Part shown: piece after piece, positions 27,460 through 37,071 of the stretch
Numbering within the stretch: the stretch's first letter is position 1
Layout: every line of letters starts with the position of its first letter
Source: Croceibacterium_A sp035626815
GTDB lineage: Bacteria > Pseudomonadota > Alphaproteobacteria > Sphingomonadales > Sphingomonadaceae
Length of the DNA: 64,000 nucleotides
Reading direction: 5' to 3'
NCBI GenBank assembly: GCA_035626815.1
Contig: DASPMY010000044.1
Coordinates: forward strand, 69,877 to 133,876
Translations under genes and position numbers: made by a program
Notes under the pieces: generated by a model
Database searches by the model: none
Seen by the model: the letters and a program-made list of their open reading frames with translations, nothing else
What the model was told of the DNA's origin: nothing

Positions 27460-28245
27460 GTGGCGGAGGGCACACTACATCCGTTGGCGAACGCCGCGAT
27501 CTACCCGAGCCTGGCCGGCAAGCGGGTGATCGTCAGCGGCGGCGCGTCCGGCATCGGCGAGGGCATCGTCGAGGGTTTCGTGCGGCAGGGCTCGGCGGTC
27601 GCGTTCGTCGACGTGATGACCGAGGAAAGCGATGCGCTGGTCAGGCGCTTCGGCGATGCGGAGATCCCGCCGGTCTTCGTCCATTGCGACATTCGCGATT
27701 GCGCCGACTACGGCGCCAAGGTCGGCAAGCTGATCGACCGGCTCGGCGGCTGCGACGTGCTGATCAACAACGCCGCCAACGACGACCGCCACTCGATCGA
27801 GGAGATCACCTCCGAGTACTGGGACGAGCGGATGGCGGTGAACCTCAAGCACCAGTTCTTCGCCGCCAAAGCCGTGGTCCCGGCGATGAAGGCCGCCGGC
27901 GGCGGCTCGATCGTCAACCTGGGCTCGATCTCGTGGCACCTCGGGCTGGCGGACCTGACCGTCTACCAGGTCGCCAAGGCGGCGATCGAGGGCCTGACCC
28001 GCAGCCTCGCGCGCGAGCTCGGCCGCGACAACATCCGCGTCAACACGATCGTGCCCGGCAACGTCCAGACGCCGCGGCAGATGAAGTGGTACACGCCCGA
28101 AGGCGAGGCCGAGATCGTCGCGGCGCAGTGCCTCGACGGGCGCATCCAGCCGTCCGACGTCGCCGCGCTGGCGCTGTTCCTCGCCTCGGACGACGCGCGC
28201 TACTGCACCGCGCACAACTACTGGGTCGACGCCGGATGGAGATAG
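27460..28245 (+). CDS. xylB: D-xylose 1-dehydrogenase (SDR family)
   Basis: Oxidises D-xylose to D-xylonolactone. The protein has 261 residues with the nucleotide-binding GGASGIGEG turn, NNAANDD, the catalytic Ser in LGSISWHLG and YQVAK as the YxxxK pair. The blocks SISWHLGL, KWYTPEGEA and IVAAQCLDGRI nearly match the remembered Caulobacter XylB. The start is a GTG at 27460, five bases after the xylA stop, with GGGGGATTG upstream; no ATG is available. The last 10 bp overlap xylC. The symbol follows Caulobacter usage and is not xylulokinase. Confidence 0.94.
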   Translation: MAEGTLHPLANAAIYPSLAGKRVIVSGGASGIGEGIVEGFVRQGSAVAFVDVMTEESDALVRRFGDAEIPPVFVHCDIRDCADYGAKVGKLIDRLGGCDVLINNAANDDRHSIEEITSEYWDERMAVNLKHQFFAAKAVVPAMKAAGGGSIVNLGSISWHLGLADLTVYQVAKAAIEGLTRSLARELGRDNIRVNTIVPGNVQTPRQMKWYTPEGEAEIVAAQCLDGRIQPSDVAALALFLASDDARYCTAHNYWVDAGWR

Positions 28246-29120
28246 CCGCCGACGTCCGCGAGGTGCTCAAGGCCGAGAGCAAGCTCGGCGAGGGCGTGTT
28301 GTGGGACGCGGAACGCGGCGTGGTCTGGTTCGTCGACATCAAGCAGCATCGCTTGTGGCATTACGATCCGCAAACCGGCAGCAATGCCATGGCCGAGGCG
28401 CCCGGCCAGATCGGCTGGGCGCTGCCGGCCGAGGGCGGCGTGCTGCTGTGCGGCCTCAAGGACGGGCTCTACACCTTCGACCCCGCGACGCAGGCTTTCG
28501 CCAAGCTTATGGACGTGCCCGGCGAGCCGGCCGGCAACCGGCTCAACGATGCCTGCACCGATCCGTGGGGCCGCGTCTGGTTCGGCTCGATGGACGATGC
28601 CGAGCAAGCCGGGAGCGGGCGCTTCTACGTGTTCGACCGCGGGGAAATCCGTCCCGCCGGCCCGAGCGGCATCAGCATCACCAACGGGCCGGCGGTCTCC
28701 GGCTCGGGCGACCGCATCTTCTTCACCGATACGCTCGGCCAGAAGATCATGGTCGCCGATCTTTCGCCCGGTGGCGTCGGTGAGGCCCGGCCGTTCGTCG
28801 ATACCGGCGTGCTGTTTCCCGATGCCTATCCCGACGGTCCGGTAGTCGATGCAGAGGATCACCTGTGGACCGGCCTCTACCTCGGCGGGCGCGTCGCGCG
28901 GTTCACACCCGACGGCGTTCTCGCCGCGACCGTGGCGATGCCGGCGCGCGACATCACCAAGATGGCGCTCGGCGGCGCCGACCTGAAGACCGCCTACGTC
29001 ACAACAGCGACGAAGAACATGGAACAAGCCGACTACAACGACTTTCCCGCGGCGGGCAGCCTGCTCGCCTTCGACAGCCCGGTGGCGGGGGTCGTGCCGA
29101 CCCGGGTGAGGCTCGCATGA
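28236..29120 (+). CDS. xylC: Xylonolactonase (SMP-30/gluconolactonase family)
   Basis: Opens xylonolactone to D-xylonate. The protein is a 294-residue six-bladed propeller with the metal-site strands ESKLGEGVLWD, RLNDACTDPWGRVWFG and PDGPVVDAEDHLW, typical of SMP-30 lactonases. It starts inside the last codons of xylB and its stop overlaps the next start (ATGA), so the operon is translationally coupled. Confidence 0.93.
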   Translation: MEIAADVREVLKAESKLGEGVLWDAERGVVWFVDIKQHRLWHYDPQTGSNAMAEAPGQIGWALPAEGGVLLCGLKDGLYTFDPATQAFAKLMDVPGEPAGNRLNDACTDPWGRVWFGSMDDAEQAGSGRFYVFDRGEIRPAGPSGISITNGPAVSGSGDRIFFTDTLGQKIMVADLSPGGVGEARPFVDTGVLFPDAYPDGPVVDAEDHLWTGLYLGGRVARFTPDGVLAATVAMPARDITKMALGGADLKTAYVTTATKNMEQADYNDFPAAGSLLAFDSPVAGVVPTRVRLA

Positions 29121-31012
29121 GGTATGCCGCGCTCCTTCTCGCCGGCGCGCTGACCCCGCTGCCTGCGCTCGCGGCGCCGCAGCTCGACGCGGCCTGGAGC
29201 GACCATGCGGTCATCCAGCGCGGCCAGCCGATCGTGATCGAGGGCTCCGCGCCGCCGCGCAGCGAGATCATGGCGACGCTCGGCACCGAAACCTGGCGCG
29301 GCCGCGCCGACCGCGAGGGCCGCTTCGCCGCGCAATTCGCGGCGCGCGAGGCGTCGGCCGACCCGCTCGTCCTCACCGTGGCCGACGGCTCCGGGACCGC
29401 CACCGTGACCGATATGCTCGTCGGCGACGTCTGGCTGTGCTCGGGCCAGTCGAACATGGAATGGCCGCTGTCGGCCTCGACCGCTGGCGGCGGCGCCATC
29501 CAGGGCTCGGCCGACGCAGGCCTGCGGTTGCTGCAGGTCCCGAAGGACACCGCGCCTGCGCCGCAGCGCGCGTTCTCGACGCCGGTCGCCTGGGTCGCCG
29601 CCTCGCCGGAGTCGACCCCCGCGTTCTCGGCCGCCTGCTACTACATGGCGCGCGAACTGCGCCGCAGCCTCGGGGTGCCGATCGGGGCGATCCATTCGAG
29701 CTGGGGCGGATCGCAAGTCCGGGCCTGGCTCTCGCCCGAAGCGGGCCGCAATCTCTACGGGGCGGAGCAGATGGCGCTGCTCGACGAGTTCCGCGACGAT
29801 CCGCTGGCCGCGGTCACCGCGTTCATGCCCACCTGGGAAGCGTGGTGGCGCGCGGGCACCGGCCAGGAGCCGTGGAAGGACCCGAGCGCCGTCCAATGGA
29901 TGCCGGTGCCGCGGATCAGCCATTGGGGCGAGTGGGCGGGCACGCCGCTCGCCGGCAACGGCGTCGGCAACGTGCTGCTGCGCCGCACGATCACTCTCAC
30001 GCCCGAACAGGCGGCTGCCGGGGGCACGCTCGGCATCGGCGTGATCGACGATCTCGACGCCACCTGGATCAACGGCCGGCCGCTCGGGGTGACCCACGGC
30101 TGGAGCGCGGAGCGGCACTACCGCGTCCCCCCGGGTTACCTGAAGGCCGGCGACAACGAAGTGCTGGTGGTCGCCTCCAACAGCTGGGGCTCGGGCGGCT
30201 TCACCACGGGGGCGGACCGGCTGTTCTTCGCGGTCGAAGGGGGCGAGCAGATGTCCCTCGCCGAAGGATGGCAGTATTCTATCGGCCAGCTCAGCCAGAT
30301 GCCGCCGCGCGCGCCGTGGGACGCCAACGCCGGGATCGGCGTGATGCACAACAAGATGATCGCCCCGCTCGGCCGCATCGGGCTCAAGGGCGCCGCCTGG
30401 TACCAGGGCGAAAGCGACGTCGGCATCCCGGGTTATGCCGGCCGCCTGAGCGAATTGTTCGCCGGGTGGCGGCGCCAGTTCGGCCCGCAGGCGCAAATGC
30501 TGGTCGTGCAGCTGCCGAACTACGGCGAGGTGACCGAAACGCCGGTTGCCGCCGGCTGGGCCGAGCTGCGCGAGCAGCAGCGCCAGGCCGTTGCGGCGGA
30601 TGCCCACGCCGCGCTCGTCACCACGCTGGATGTCGGCGAGAACGACGACCTCCATCCGCCGGACAAGCGCCAGGTCGGCCTGAGGCTCGCCGCGGCCGGG
30701 CAAGGGCAGCCGATGCCGCTGCCGTGGATCGCCTCGGTCAACAACGGCACCGTCACCGTCGAGTTTCGCGGGCTTGAGGGCGGCCTGCACGCGTGGAGCG
30801 GGCGGCCGCTCGGCGTCGAGCTGTGCGGCGACACGCAGGAAAGCTGCCGCTACGCGGCCGCGGCGACGTCCGGCGACACGCTGCTGGTCGTCGGCGACGA
30901 CAAGCCCGTGACGCGGGTGCGCTATGCCTGGGCCGATAGTCCGGTGATCAACCTGTACGACGGCCGCAAGCTGCCGATTCCAACCTTCGAGCTGCCGATC
31001 CAGGCCCGCTGA
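29117..31012 (+). CDS. SASA-family acetylesterase (sialate O-acetylesterase-like, CE20-like)
   Basis: Exported esterase of 631 residues with a signal ending PALAAP. A beta-rich N-terminal domain is followed by a split SGNH-type domain: the nucleophile Ser in VWLCSGQSNMEW, a second block WYQGESDVG and the Asp/His pair in ENDDLHPPDK. A jelly-roll insert (about residues 285-380, with WINGRPLGV and VPPGYLKAGDNEVLVV) separates the halves. This is the architecture of acetylesterases found in xyloglucan and xylan loci of Xanthomonas. I infer O-deacetylation of hemicellulose oligosaccharides rather than a sialate role. It is coupled to xylC by ATGA. Confidence 0.85.
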   Translation: MRYAALLLAGALTPLPALAAPQLDAAWSDHAVIQRGQPIVIEGSAPPRSEIMATLGTETWRGRADREGRFAAQFAAREASADPLVLTVADGSGTATVTDMLVGDVWLCSGQSNMEWPLSASTAGGGAIQGSADAGLRLLQVPKDTAPAPQRAFSTPVAWVAASPESTPAFSAACYYMARELRRSLGVPIGAIHSSWGGSQVRAWLSPEAGRNLYGAEQMALLDEFRDDPLAAVTAFMPTWEAWWRAGTGQEPWKDPSAVQWMPVPRISHWGEWAGTPLAGNGVGNVLLRRTITLTPEQAAAGGTLGIGVIDDLDATWINGRPLGVTHGWSAERHYRVPPGYLKAGDNEVLVVASNSWGSGGFTTGADRLFFAVEGGEQMSLAEGWQYSIGQLSQMPPRAPWDANAGIGVMHNKMIAPLGRIGLKGAAWYQGESDVGIPGYAGRLSELFAGWRRQFGPQAQMLVVQLPNYGEVTETPVAAGWAELREQQRQAVAADAHAALVTTLDVGENDDLHPPDKRQVGLRLAAAGQGQPMPLPWIASVNNGTVTVEFRGLEGGLHAWSGRPLGVELCGDTQESCRYAAAATSGDTLLVVGDDKPVTRVRYAWADSPVINLYDGRKLPIPTFELPIQAR

Positions 31013-31013
31013 C

Positions 31014-31856
31014 GTGCTCCGGGCCGGCGAGTGGGAAGCCGAGCTCCGGCCCGAGATCGGGGGCAGCCTGGCCGCCTTGCGCTGGCGCGGGATCGACGTG
31101 CTGCGGGCCATGCCCGAGGGGTCGACAGAACCGCTCGAAGCTTCCTGCTTCCCGCTGGTGCCCTACGCCAACCGCATCCGCGACGGCCGGTTCGGGTGGC
31201 AGGGCCGCGACGTGCGCCTGCGGGCCAACTTCCCGCCCGAGCCGCACAGCCTGCATGGCCTCGGTTGGCAGGCGCCATGGGACATCGTGAGCCAGGCGGG
31301 CTTCAAGGTGGCGATGCTCCACAGCTACGCCGGGAACGGCGGCTGGCCATGGGCTTACGACGCCGAGCAACGCATCCGGCTCGGGGACCAGGGTTGCGCG
31401 ATCACACTCGACTTGACCAACCGCGCGGACACGCCGATGCCCTGCGGCGTCGGCTTGCATCCTTACTTCCGCCGCCGCCCCGAGACGCGGGTGACCTTCG
31501 AGGCCGGCGGCATGCTCGAGCTTGACGCGGGCCTGATCCCGACCGGCGAGATCGCCGGCCCGGCCCGTTTCGCCGACTGGCACGGCGGCACCGCGCTGCC
31601 CCCGCGGACGGTCGACCATTGCTTTTGCCGATGGGATGGCGCCGCCCAGATCGAGGACGGCCTCGTGACGATCCGCATGACCGCGCGCGGCGCGTCGTTC
31701 GTTCACGTCTACGCCCCGGCCGACGGCAGCGCGCTGTGCCTCGAGCCGGTCAGCCACGCGCCTGACGCCGTCAACCGCGCCCCGGAGGAAATGACGCTGC
31801 TTCCGCCCGGCTGCACCGCCAGTCTGACGATGCGGATTTCGGCCGGGCCTGCCTGA
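31014..31856 (+). CDS. Aldose 1-epimerase
   Basis: Interconverts alpha- and beta-anomers of free sugars, which helps beta-specific XylB use sugars released by alpha-xylosidase. The protein has 280 residues; the conserved His are in HSLHGLGW and GVGLHPYF and the catalytic Glu is in CLEPVSHAPDAVN. The GTG start at 31014 lies directly after the acetylesterase stop. It is the last gene of the xyl operon. Confidence 0.9.
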   Translation: MLRAGEWEAELRPEIGGSLAALRWRGIDVLRAMPEGSTEPLEASCFPLVPYANRIRDGRFGWQGRDVRLRANFPPEPHSLHGLGWQAPWDIVSQAGFKVAMLHSYAGNGGWPWAYDAEQRIRLGDQGCAITLDLTNRADTPMPCGVGLHPYFRRRPETRVTFEAGGMLELDAGLIPTGEIAGPARFADWHGGTALPPRTVDHCFCRWDGAAQIEDGLVTIRMTARGASFVHVYAPADGSALCLEPVSHAPDAVNRAPEEMTLLPPGCTASLTMRISAGPA

Positions 31857-31946
31857 CGCGAAAGCGCTGTCCTACACGGCTCCATCGTGCTTGAGAGCGC
31901 GCGTGCCGCCCGCTCTGCCCCCCCAACCATGCTGATTCACCGTGTG

Positions 31947-31973
31947 CTGGCGGGACCGCGCTCCTTCCGCCAG
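31947..31973. terminator. Inverted repeat between convergent transcripts
   Basis: A 7-bp perfect stem (CTGGCGG with CCGCCAG) around a 13-base loop in the 155-bp gap between the epimerase and xylD stops. There is no clear T run, so it is only a weak terminator candidate; nothing else was seen in the gap. Confidence 0.3.
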
Positions 31974-32011
31974 AACCCTGTCAGGTATGTCAACTTTGAC
32001 GCTGGAAGCCG

Positions 32012-33796
32012 CTAGTGATTGTGCCGCGGCGGCGTTTGCGAGGTTCCGCGGTACTTGAGCGCGAATTCCATCACCCCGCCTTCCGCGAGCTGCCCGGTCT
32101 TCTCGCGGAACAGCTCTTCCCACGGCGTCGCCGAAGCGGGAACCGGCGGCGCCGGCTCCTCGGCGAGACGCCGCGCGATCTCGCGCTCGTCGACCAGCGC
32201 GTCGCAAGTGCCGGCGTCGAGGTCGACGCGGATGGTGTCGCCGGTCCGCAGCCAGGCGAGGCCGCCGCCGGCCGCGCTCTCGGGCGAGGCGTTGAGGATC
32301 GACGGGCTGTCGGAAGTGCCCGACTGGCGCCCGTCGCCGAGCGTCGGCAGCCACAGAATCCCGTCGCGGATCAGCGCGTCGGGCGGCTGCATGTTGACCA
32401 CCTCGGCCGATCCCGGCCAGCCGAGCACGCCGGCGCCGCGGATGACCAGGATGCAGTCGGCGTCGATGCCGAGCGCCGGATCGTTGATCCGACGGTGGTA
32501 ATCGTCGGCCCCGTCGAACACCACCGCGCGTGCTTCGAACACCCCTTCGTGTCCGGGACGCGAGAGATAGCGCCGGCGGAACTCCTCCGAGATCACCGAT
32601 GTCTTGAGGATGGCGAAGTCGAACAGATTGCCGCGCAGCACGAGGAAGCCGGCGTTCTGCTGCAGCGGCTCGGCGAACGGGCGGATCATCTCGCGGTCGC
32701 TGCTTTCGCGGCCAGCGAGGTTCTCGGCCACGCTGCGGCCGGTGCAGGTCAGGCAGTCGCCGAACAGCCGGCCGGCCTGGAGCAGCTCCCACATCGCCGC
32801 CGGGACGCCTCCGGCGCGGTGGAAGCGTTCGCCGAGGTATTGGCCCGCCGGCTGCATGTTGACTAGCAGCGGCAGGTCGTAACCGTGCTCGCGCCAGACC
32901 TCGGGCTCGAGCTCGATTCCGGCGTGGCGGGCCATCGCCACGATGTGCGGCTGGGCGTTCGACGAGCCGCCGCAGACGGTCACGGTGGCGATGGCATTGA
33001 GGAATGATTGGCGGGTGAGGATGCGCGAGGGTCGCAAGTCCTCGTGGACCATCTCGATTATCCGGCGGCCGGTGCGATAGGCGTACTGCCCGCGCTCGCG
33101 GTACGGCGCCGGCACCGCCGCGCAGCCGGGCAGCGACAGCCCGAGCGCCTCGGCCACCGCGTTCATCGTCGAGGCGGTGCCCATCGAGTTGCAGTGCCCG
33201 GCCGAAGGCGCGCTGTCGGTCGCCCGCTCGAGGAATTCCTCCTCGTCGATCGCGCCGGCGGCGAGCAGGCGCCGGCTGCGCCAGATCACCGTGCCCGACC
33301 CGACCAGCTCGCCCTCGTGCCAGCCGTCCAGCATCGGTCCGCCGGAGAGCACGATCGCCGGGATGTCGACCGTGCTCGCGGCCATCACCTGGCTCGGCGT
33401 CGTCTTGTCGCAGCCGGTGGTCAGCACGACACCGTCGATCGGGTAGCCGTTGAGGATCTCGACAAGCCCGAGGTAGAGCAGGTTGCGGTCGAGCGCGGCC
33501 GTCGGGCGCCGGCAGTTCTCGAAGATCGGATGCACCGGGAACTCGATCGGCACGCCGCCGGCGTCGCGGATTCCGTCACGCACCCGCCTGGCGAGGTCGA
33601 GGTGGATGCGGTTGCAGGGGCTGAGGTCGCTGCCCGATTGGGCGATGCCGATGATCGGCTTGCCCGAGCGCAGCTCCTCGGCGGTGATGCCGTAGTTCAT
33701 GAAGCGCTCGAGGTAGAGCGCGGTCATGTCCATCCGCTCGCGATTGTCGAACCAGTCGCGCGAACGCAGCCGCGGACGCCCCCGCTGATCGCTCAA
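32012..33796 (-). CDS. xylD: D-xylonate dehydratase (IlvD/EDD family)
   Basis: Dehydrates D-xylonate to 2-keto-3-deoxy-D-xylonate using an Fe-S cluster. The protein is about 594 residues, close to the remembered Caulobacter XylD, with matching blocks RSRDWFDN, LTTGCDKTTPSQVMA, SAGHCNSMGTASTMN, SGTSDSPSILN and a C-terminal PRHNH. The conserved N-terminus RLRSRDWFDN lies upstream of the first ATG, so the start must be the TTG at 33796, which overlaps the xylR stop (TTGA). This split from xylXABC, with xylD on the other strand behind xylR, differs from the single Caulobacter operon. Confidence 0.94.
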   Translation of the reverse strand: MSDQRGRPRLRSRDWFDNRERMDMTALYLERFMNYGITAEELRSGKPIIGIAQSGSDLSPCNRIHLDLARRVRDGIRDAGGVPIEFPVHPIFENCRRPTAALDRNLLYLGLVEILNGYPIDGVVLTTGCDKTTPSQVMAASTVDIPAIVLSGGPMLDGWHEGELVGSGTVIWRSRRLLAAGAIDEEEFLERATDSAPSAGHCNSMGTASTMNAVAEALGLSLPGCAAVPAPYRERGQYAYRTGRRIIEMVHEDLRPSRILTRQSFLNAIATVTVCGGSSNAQPHIVAMARHAGIELEPEVWREHGYDLPLLVNMQPAGQYLGERFHRAGGVPAAMWELLQAGRLFGDCLTCTGRSVAENLAGRESSDREMIRPFAEPLQQNAGFLVLRGNLFDFAILKTSVISEEFRRRYLSRPGHEGVFEARAVVFDGADDYHRRINDPALGIDADCILVIRGAGVLGWPGSAEVVNMQPPDALIRDGILWLPTLGDGRQSGTSDSPSILNASPESAAGGGLAWLRTGDTIRVDLDAGTCDALVDEREIARRLAEEPAPPVPASATPWEELFREKTGQLAEGGVMEFALKYRGTSQTPPRHNH

Positions 33797-34899
33797 GGCC
33801 GGCCCACCATTTGCGGCCGGTTGGCGAGCGACGGCGCCGCGTCCGACTGGCGGCGGATCAGCTGGTAGTCGAGCTTGAGGTGAGTCGGCCTGATCCGTTC
33901 GCCCTTCTGCCGCGAGCGAAGCTCCCGGCCGAGCAGCTCGACCGCCTTGCGCGACATGTCGCCGATCGGCTGGCGGATCGTGGTCAGCTCGGGCCAGATC
34001 GTGCTGGCGATCGCGGTGTCGTCGTACCCGGCCACCGAGATGTCCGCCGGCACGTCGAGATGCTGCCGGTGGGCCACGGCGACCGTGGCCGCCGCCATGT
34101 CGTCGTTCGAGGCGAAGATCGCGGTCGGCCGCTCGCCGCTCGCCAGCAGGCGCTCGGCCGCGTCGAGCCCCGAGCGATAGCTGAAGAAGCCTTGCGCGAT
34201 GCATTCCGGCGGCACCTCGAGGCCCGCCGCGGCCATCGCATCGCAGAACCCTTCGAGGCGCTGGCCGCTCGCGCTCTGGTGCGGATTGCCGACGATGAAG
34301 CCGATCCGCCTGTGACCGAGCCCGATGATGTGGCGCGTCATGTCGTAGGCGGCCTGGTAATCGTCGATCATCACCGCCGAATGGTTCTCGGGGCCTCGTC
34401 CCGGCCCGACCGCCACCGCCTGCGCGCCGAGCTCGCTCAGCAGGTCGAGCAGCGGCTGCTCGTCGCACAGCGGCGAGGGCAGGACGAAGCCCTCGATGCC
34501 GGCCTCGACCAGCCGGCGGACGACCGCCAGCTCGTCCTTGTCGAATTCGCAGCGCTCGACGACCAGGTGCACGTCGCTCAGGCTCGCCTGCTCGAGCGCG
34601 CCCATCAGCAGCTCGCTGAGGTACGAGGCCGAAGGGTTCGAATAGAGCAGCGCGATCCGGGTCTGCGCGGCGCCGGCGAGGCTGCGCGCGGCGCGGTTGG
34701 GCGAATAGTTGAGCCGCTTGATCGCGTCGAGCACGGCCTCGCGCGTTTCCTCGCGCACGCTGCGCTCGCCGTTGATCACGCGGCTGACGGTCATCGGCGA
34801 GCAGTTCGCGGCCCGCGCGACGTCGGTGATCGTCGGCGCGCCGCGATTGCCGCGAACACCGCGGCGGGAGGCTCCCCTGGGCTTTTCCGTCACAGCCAT
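33793..34899 (-). CDS. xylR: LacI-family transcriptional regulator of the locus
   Basis: 368-residue repressor. A basic N-terminal extension precedes the LacI helix-turn-helix ITDVARAANCSPMTVSRVIN (about residues 24-43), then a periplasmic-binding-protein-like effector domain with ASYLSELLMGAL, VMIDDYQAAYD, GHRRIGFIVGN and ASNDDMAAA. It is the only LacI-type gene in the window and sits among xylose genes, which makes it the candidate binder of the seven palindromes. It is translationally coupled to xylD and probably transcribed with GH67, whose promoter carries operator 7, so autoregulation is likely. The inducer (xylose, xylobiose or another sugar) is not visible. Confidence 0.85.
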   Translation of the reverse strand: MAVTEKPRGASRRGVRGNRGAPTITDVARAANCSPMTVSRVINGERSVREETREAVLDAIKRLNYSPNRAARSLAGAAQTRIALLYSNPSASYLSELLMGALEQASLSDVHLVVERCEFDKDELAVVRRLVEAGIEGFVLPSPLCDEQPLLDLLSELGAQAVAVGPGRGPENHSAVMIDDYQAAYDMTRHIIGLGHRRIGFIVGNPHQSASGQRLEGFCDAMAAAGLEVPPECIAQGFFSYRSGLDAAERLLASGERPTAIFASNDDMAAATVAVAHRQHLDVPADISVAGYDDTAIASTIWPELTTIRQPIGDMSRKAVELLGRELRSRQKGERIRPTHLKLDYQLIRRQSDAAPSLANRPQMVGRP

Positions 34900-34959
34900 C
34901 GGCCGTCCTTAGGCGTGCAGCGCCATGCCCGGCAATAGGGCGGCGTCGCCCGCCTGCGA

Positions 34960-37068
34960 TCAGTGCCCGGGCGCATCGGGGAAGCTCAGCGACTGGTAGT
35001 GCTCGAGCGAATGCTCGGGCGGCCGAGCACCGCCCGGGAGCGGAAGCCCGTGGAGCGATTGCCAGTAGGCGATCGAGGCGTCGCGCCACCAGCGCGCCTC
35101 GCGCCGCTGGATGGCGAGGTCCTCGGTCACCTCGGCGAAGAACTGCGGGTCGACATAGGGCTGCTGCGCCGCCCAGGTCCATCCCATCGCATCGACCGCC
35201 GCAACCCCGCGGTCGTAGCGGGCGATCAGCTCGTCCCACAGCGGGCGTCCGCCGGGCATCGCGAAGTCCCACGGCACGTGGTGGAACCACAGCAGATAAG
35301 CCGGGTCGATCGTGCGCGGATCGCGCCACTGCGCCGCGACCGAGGGCGCATATTGCTCGAGCGCATTGCTCCCGCTCGCGGTGCGGTCGAAGCCGATGCC
35401 GCGCGCATCGGCGCGGTGGTAGTAGCATGGGTTCCACTCCGGCCGGGCGAGATCGCAGACCCACGGAGCCGGGCCGTAGTGGTGCCCGGTGGCGAACAGG
35501 TGCGCGAGGCCGAGCGGGTTCATGTAATCGACCACCGCCTGGTGGCTCCCCAGCATCATCGGCACCACGCGGGCGAGGAACGCCGGCTCGCGGCTGAACG
35601 TCTGCGCCGCCCATTCGCGGGCGATCTGCTCACTCGACAGGTCCGGATTCCACGCCAGGCGCCCGAAGGCGTACCAGTTCGCCTGGTCGAAGTGCGAGCC
35701 CGACCAGTTCCGGTCGGACCCGGTGTTGGCCACCCCGGCCATTCCCCCCGGGGCGACGATCGTGGCGACGGTGCCGCCGCGGCCGGTCTGGGCGTCGAGC
35801 GTTTCCTCCCACATCGGGGCGAGGAACGCGAGATGCGTGGAGAAGCCGAGGTATTCCTTGGTTATCTGCGCCTCGAGCATCAGCCGGGTGCGCGGCATGG
35901 CTCCGAACAGCGGATGGAACGGCTCGCGCGGCTGGAAGTCGATCGGCCCGTTCTTGACCTGGACGATGACGTTGTCGGCGAACCGGCCGTCCAGCGGAAC
36001 GAACTCGGCGTACGCCTGCTTGGCACGGTCGGTCTCGTCCTCGGCCGAATAGACGAACGCGCGCCAGATCACCGTGCCGCGTTCGCCCACCGCCGCCGCC
36101 AGCATGTTCGCCCCATCGGCATGGGTGCGGCCGTAGTCCTGCGGCCCGGGCTGGCCTTCGGAGTTGGCCTTGACGAGGAACCCGCCGAAATCGGGGATCG
36201 CGGCGTAGAGCGCATCGGCGCGCTCCGCCCACCACGCCTGCACTGACGGGTCGAGGGGGTCGGCCGTCGCCAGCCCGCCGACTTCGCGCGGCGCCGAGAA
36301 GCGCGCCGAGATGTACAGCCGGATGCCATAAGGCCGCCACGCGTCGGCCAACCGCTTGAGCTTGGGCAGGTAGCGGTCGGTCAGGAAAAGCGCACTGGCG
36401 TTGACGTTGTTCACCACCGCGCCGTTGATGCCCAGCGAGGCGTTGGCCCGCGCGTAGTCGATCATCCGCGAGTCGAGCCGGTCGGGCAGCCGCCACCAAT
36501 CGAAGATCGAGCGTCCCGCATAGCCGCGCTCGACCGTGCCGTCGGGGTTGTCCCAGTGGTTGAGCAGCCGCAGCGGCGTCGCCGGGGTGGACGCGATGTC
36601 GAGCGTGGACGGATTGGCTCCCAGGGACAACTCGCGCAGCAGGGCGAACGAGCCGTAGAGGCAGGCGAGATCGCTCGACCCGGAAATCCTGATATTGCGG
36701 CCTTCGGACCTGATCGTGAATCCGACCGCACCGTCGCCGCGATCGTCCGGACAACTGAGCAGGACCTCGCGAGAAGCCGGTACCTCGTCCCGCCAATCCG
36801 CCCAGTCGCCGGTCAGTTCGGAAAAGCCGCGGATGAGCTCGCCATTCGCGGCATCGAGCGTGGGACTTTGCTGTCCCCACACCAGGGCGCTCGGGAACGG
36901 GCGCGGGCCGAATCCACGCAATCGCTCGAGCGCCTCGCCTTCCAGCGGAGCGTAGCGCAGCCACAGCCGATAGCCGCCCTCCGCACGCGCCGGGGCGGCC
37001 GCCGCCAGCGCTGCGAGAAGGAGCGCGAGCAGCGCCGCGAGGCGATTGACAAGCCCTCTCCCTATCAT
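34960..37068 (-). CDS. GH67 alpha-glucuronidase
   Basis: Removes (4-O-methyl)glucuronate from the ends of xylo-oligosaccharides. The protein is about 702 residues with a signal (AALLALLLAALAAAAPARA). Family blocks are LRLLNHWDNPDGTVERGYAG, the acid Glu in KANSEGQPGPQDYGR, WRAFVYS, and VQVKNGPIDFQPREP with the paired acidic base residues. WNPCYYHR and LLWFHHVPWD lie in the C-terminal part. I used the ATG at 37068, which follows operator 7; an upstream ATG at 37104 would translate through the operator. It feeds glucuronate to UxaC. Confidence 0.95.
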   Translation of the reverse strand: MIGRGLVNRLAALLALLLAALAAAAPARAEGGYRLWLRYAPLEGEALERLRGFGPRPFPSALVWGQQSPTLDAANGELIRGFSELTGDWADWRDEVPASREVLLSCPDDRGDGAVGFTIRSEGRNIRISGSSDLACLYGSFALLRELSLGANPSTLDIASTPATPLRLLNHWDNPDGTVERGYAGRSIFDWWRLPDRLDSRMIDYARANASLGINGAVVNNVNASALFLTDRYLPKLKRLADAWRPYGIRLYISARFSAPREVGGLATADPLDPSVQAWWAERADALYAAIPDFGGFLVKANSEGQPGPQDYGRTHADGANMLAAAVGERGTVIWRAFVYSAEDETDRAKQAYAEFVPLDGRFADNVIVQVKNGPIDFQPREPFHPLFGAMPRTRLMLEAQITKEYLGFSTHLAFLAPMWEETLDAQTGRGGTVATIVAPGGMAGVANTGSDRNWSGSHFDQANWYAFGRLAWNPDLSSEQIAREWAAQTFSREPAFLARVVPMMLGSHQAVVDYMNPLGLAHLFATGHHYGPAPWVCDLARPEWNPCYYHRADARGIGFDRTASGSNALEQYAPSVAAQWRDPRTIDPAYLLWFHHVPWDFAMPGGRPLWDELIARYDRGVAAVDAMGWTWAAQQPYVDPQFFAEVTEDLAIQRREARWWRDASIAYWQSLHGLPLPGGARPPEHSLEHYQSLSFPDAPGH

Positions 37069-37071
37069 CCA

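Noticed and set aside
32012..35614. 1200-residue frame extending xylD through xylR into GH67
   Set aside because: Upstream of the TTG start the frame is a shadow of the xylR and GH67 coding sequences.
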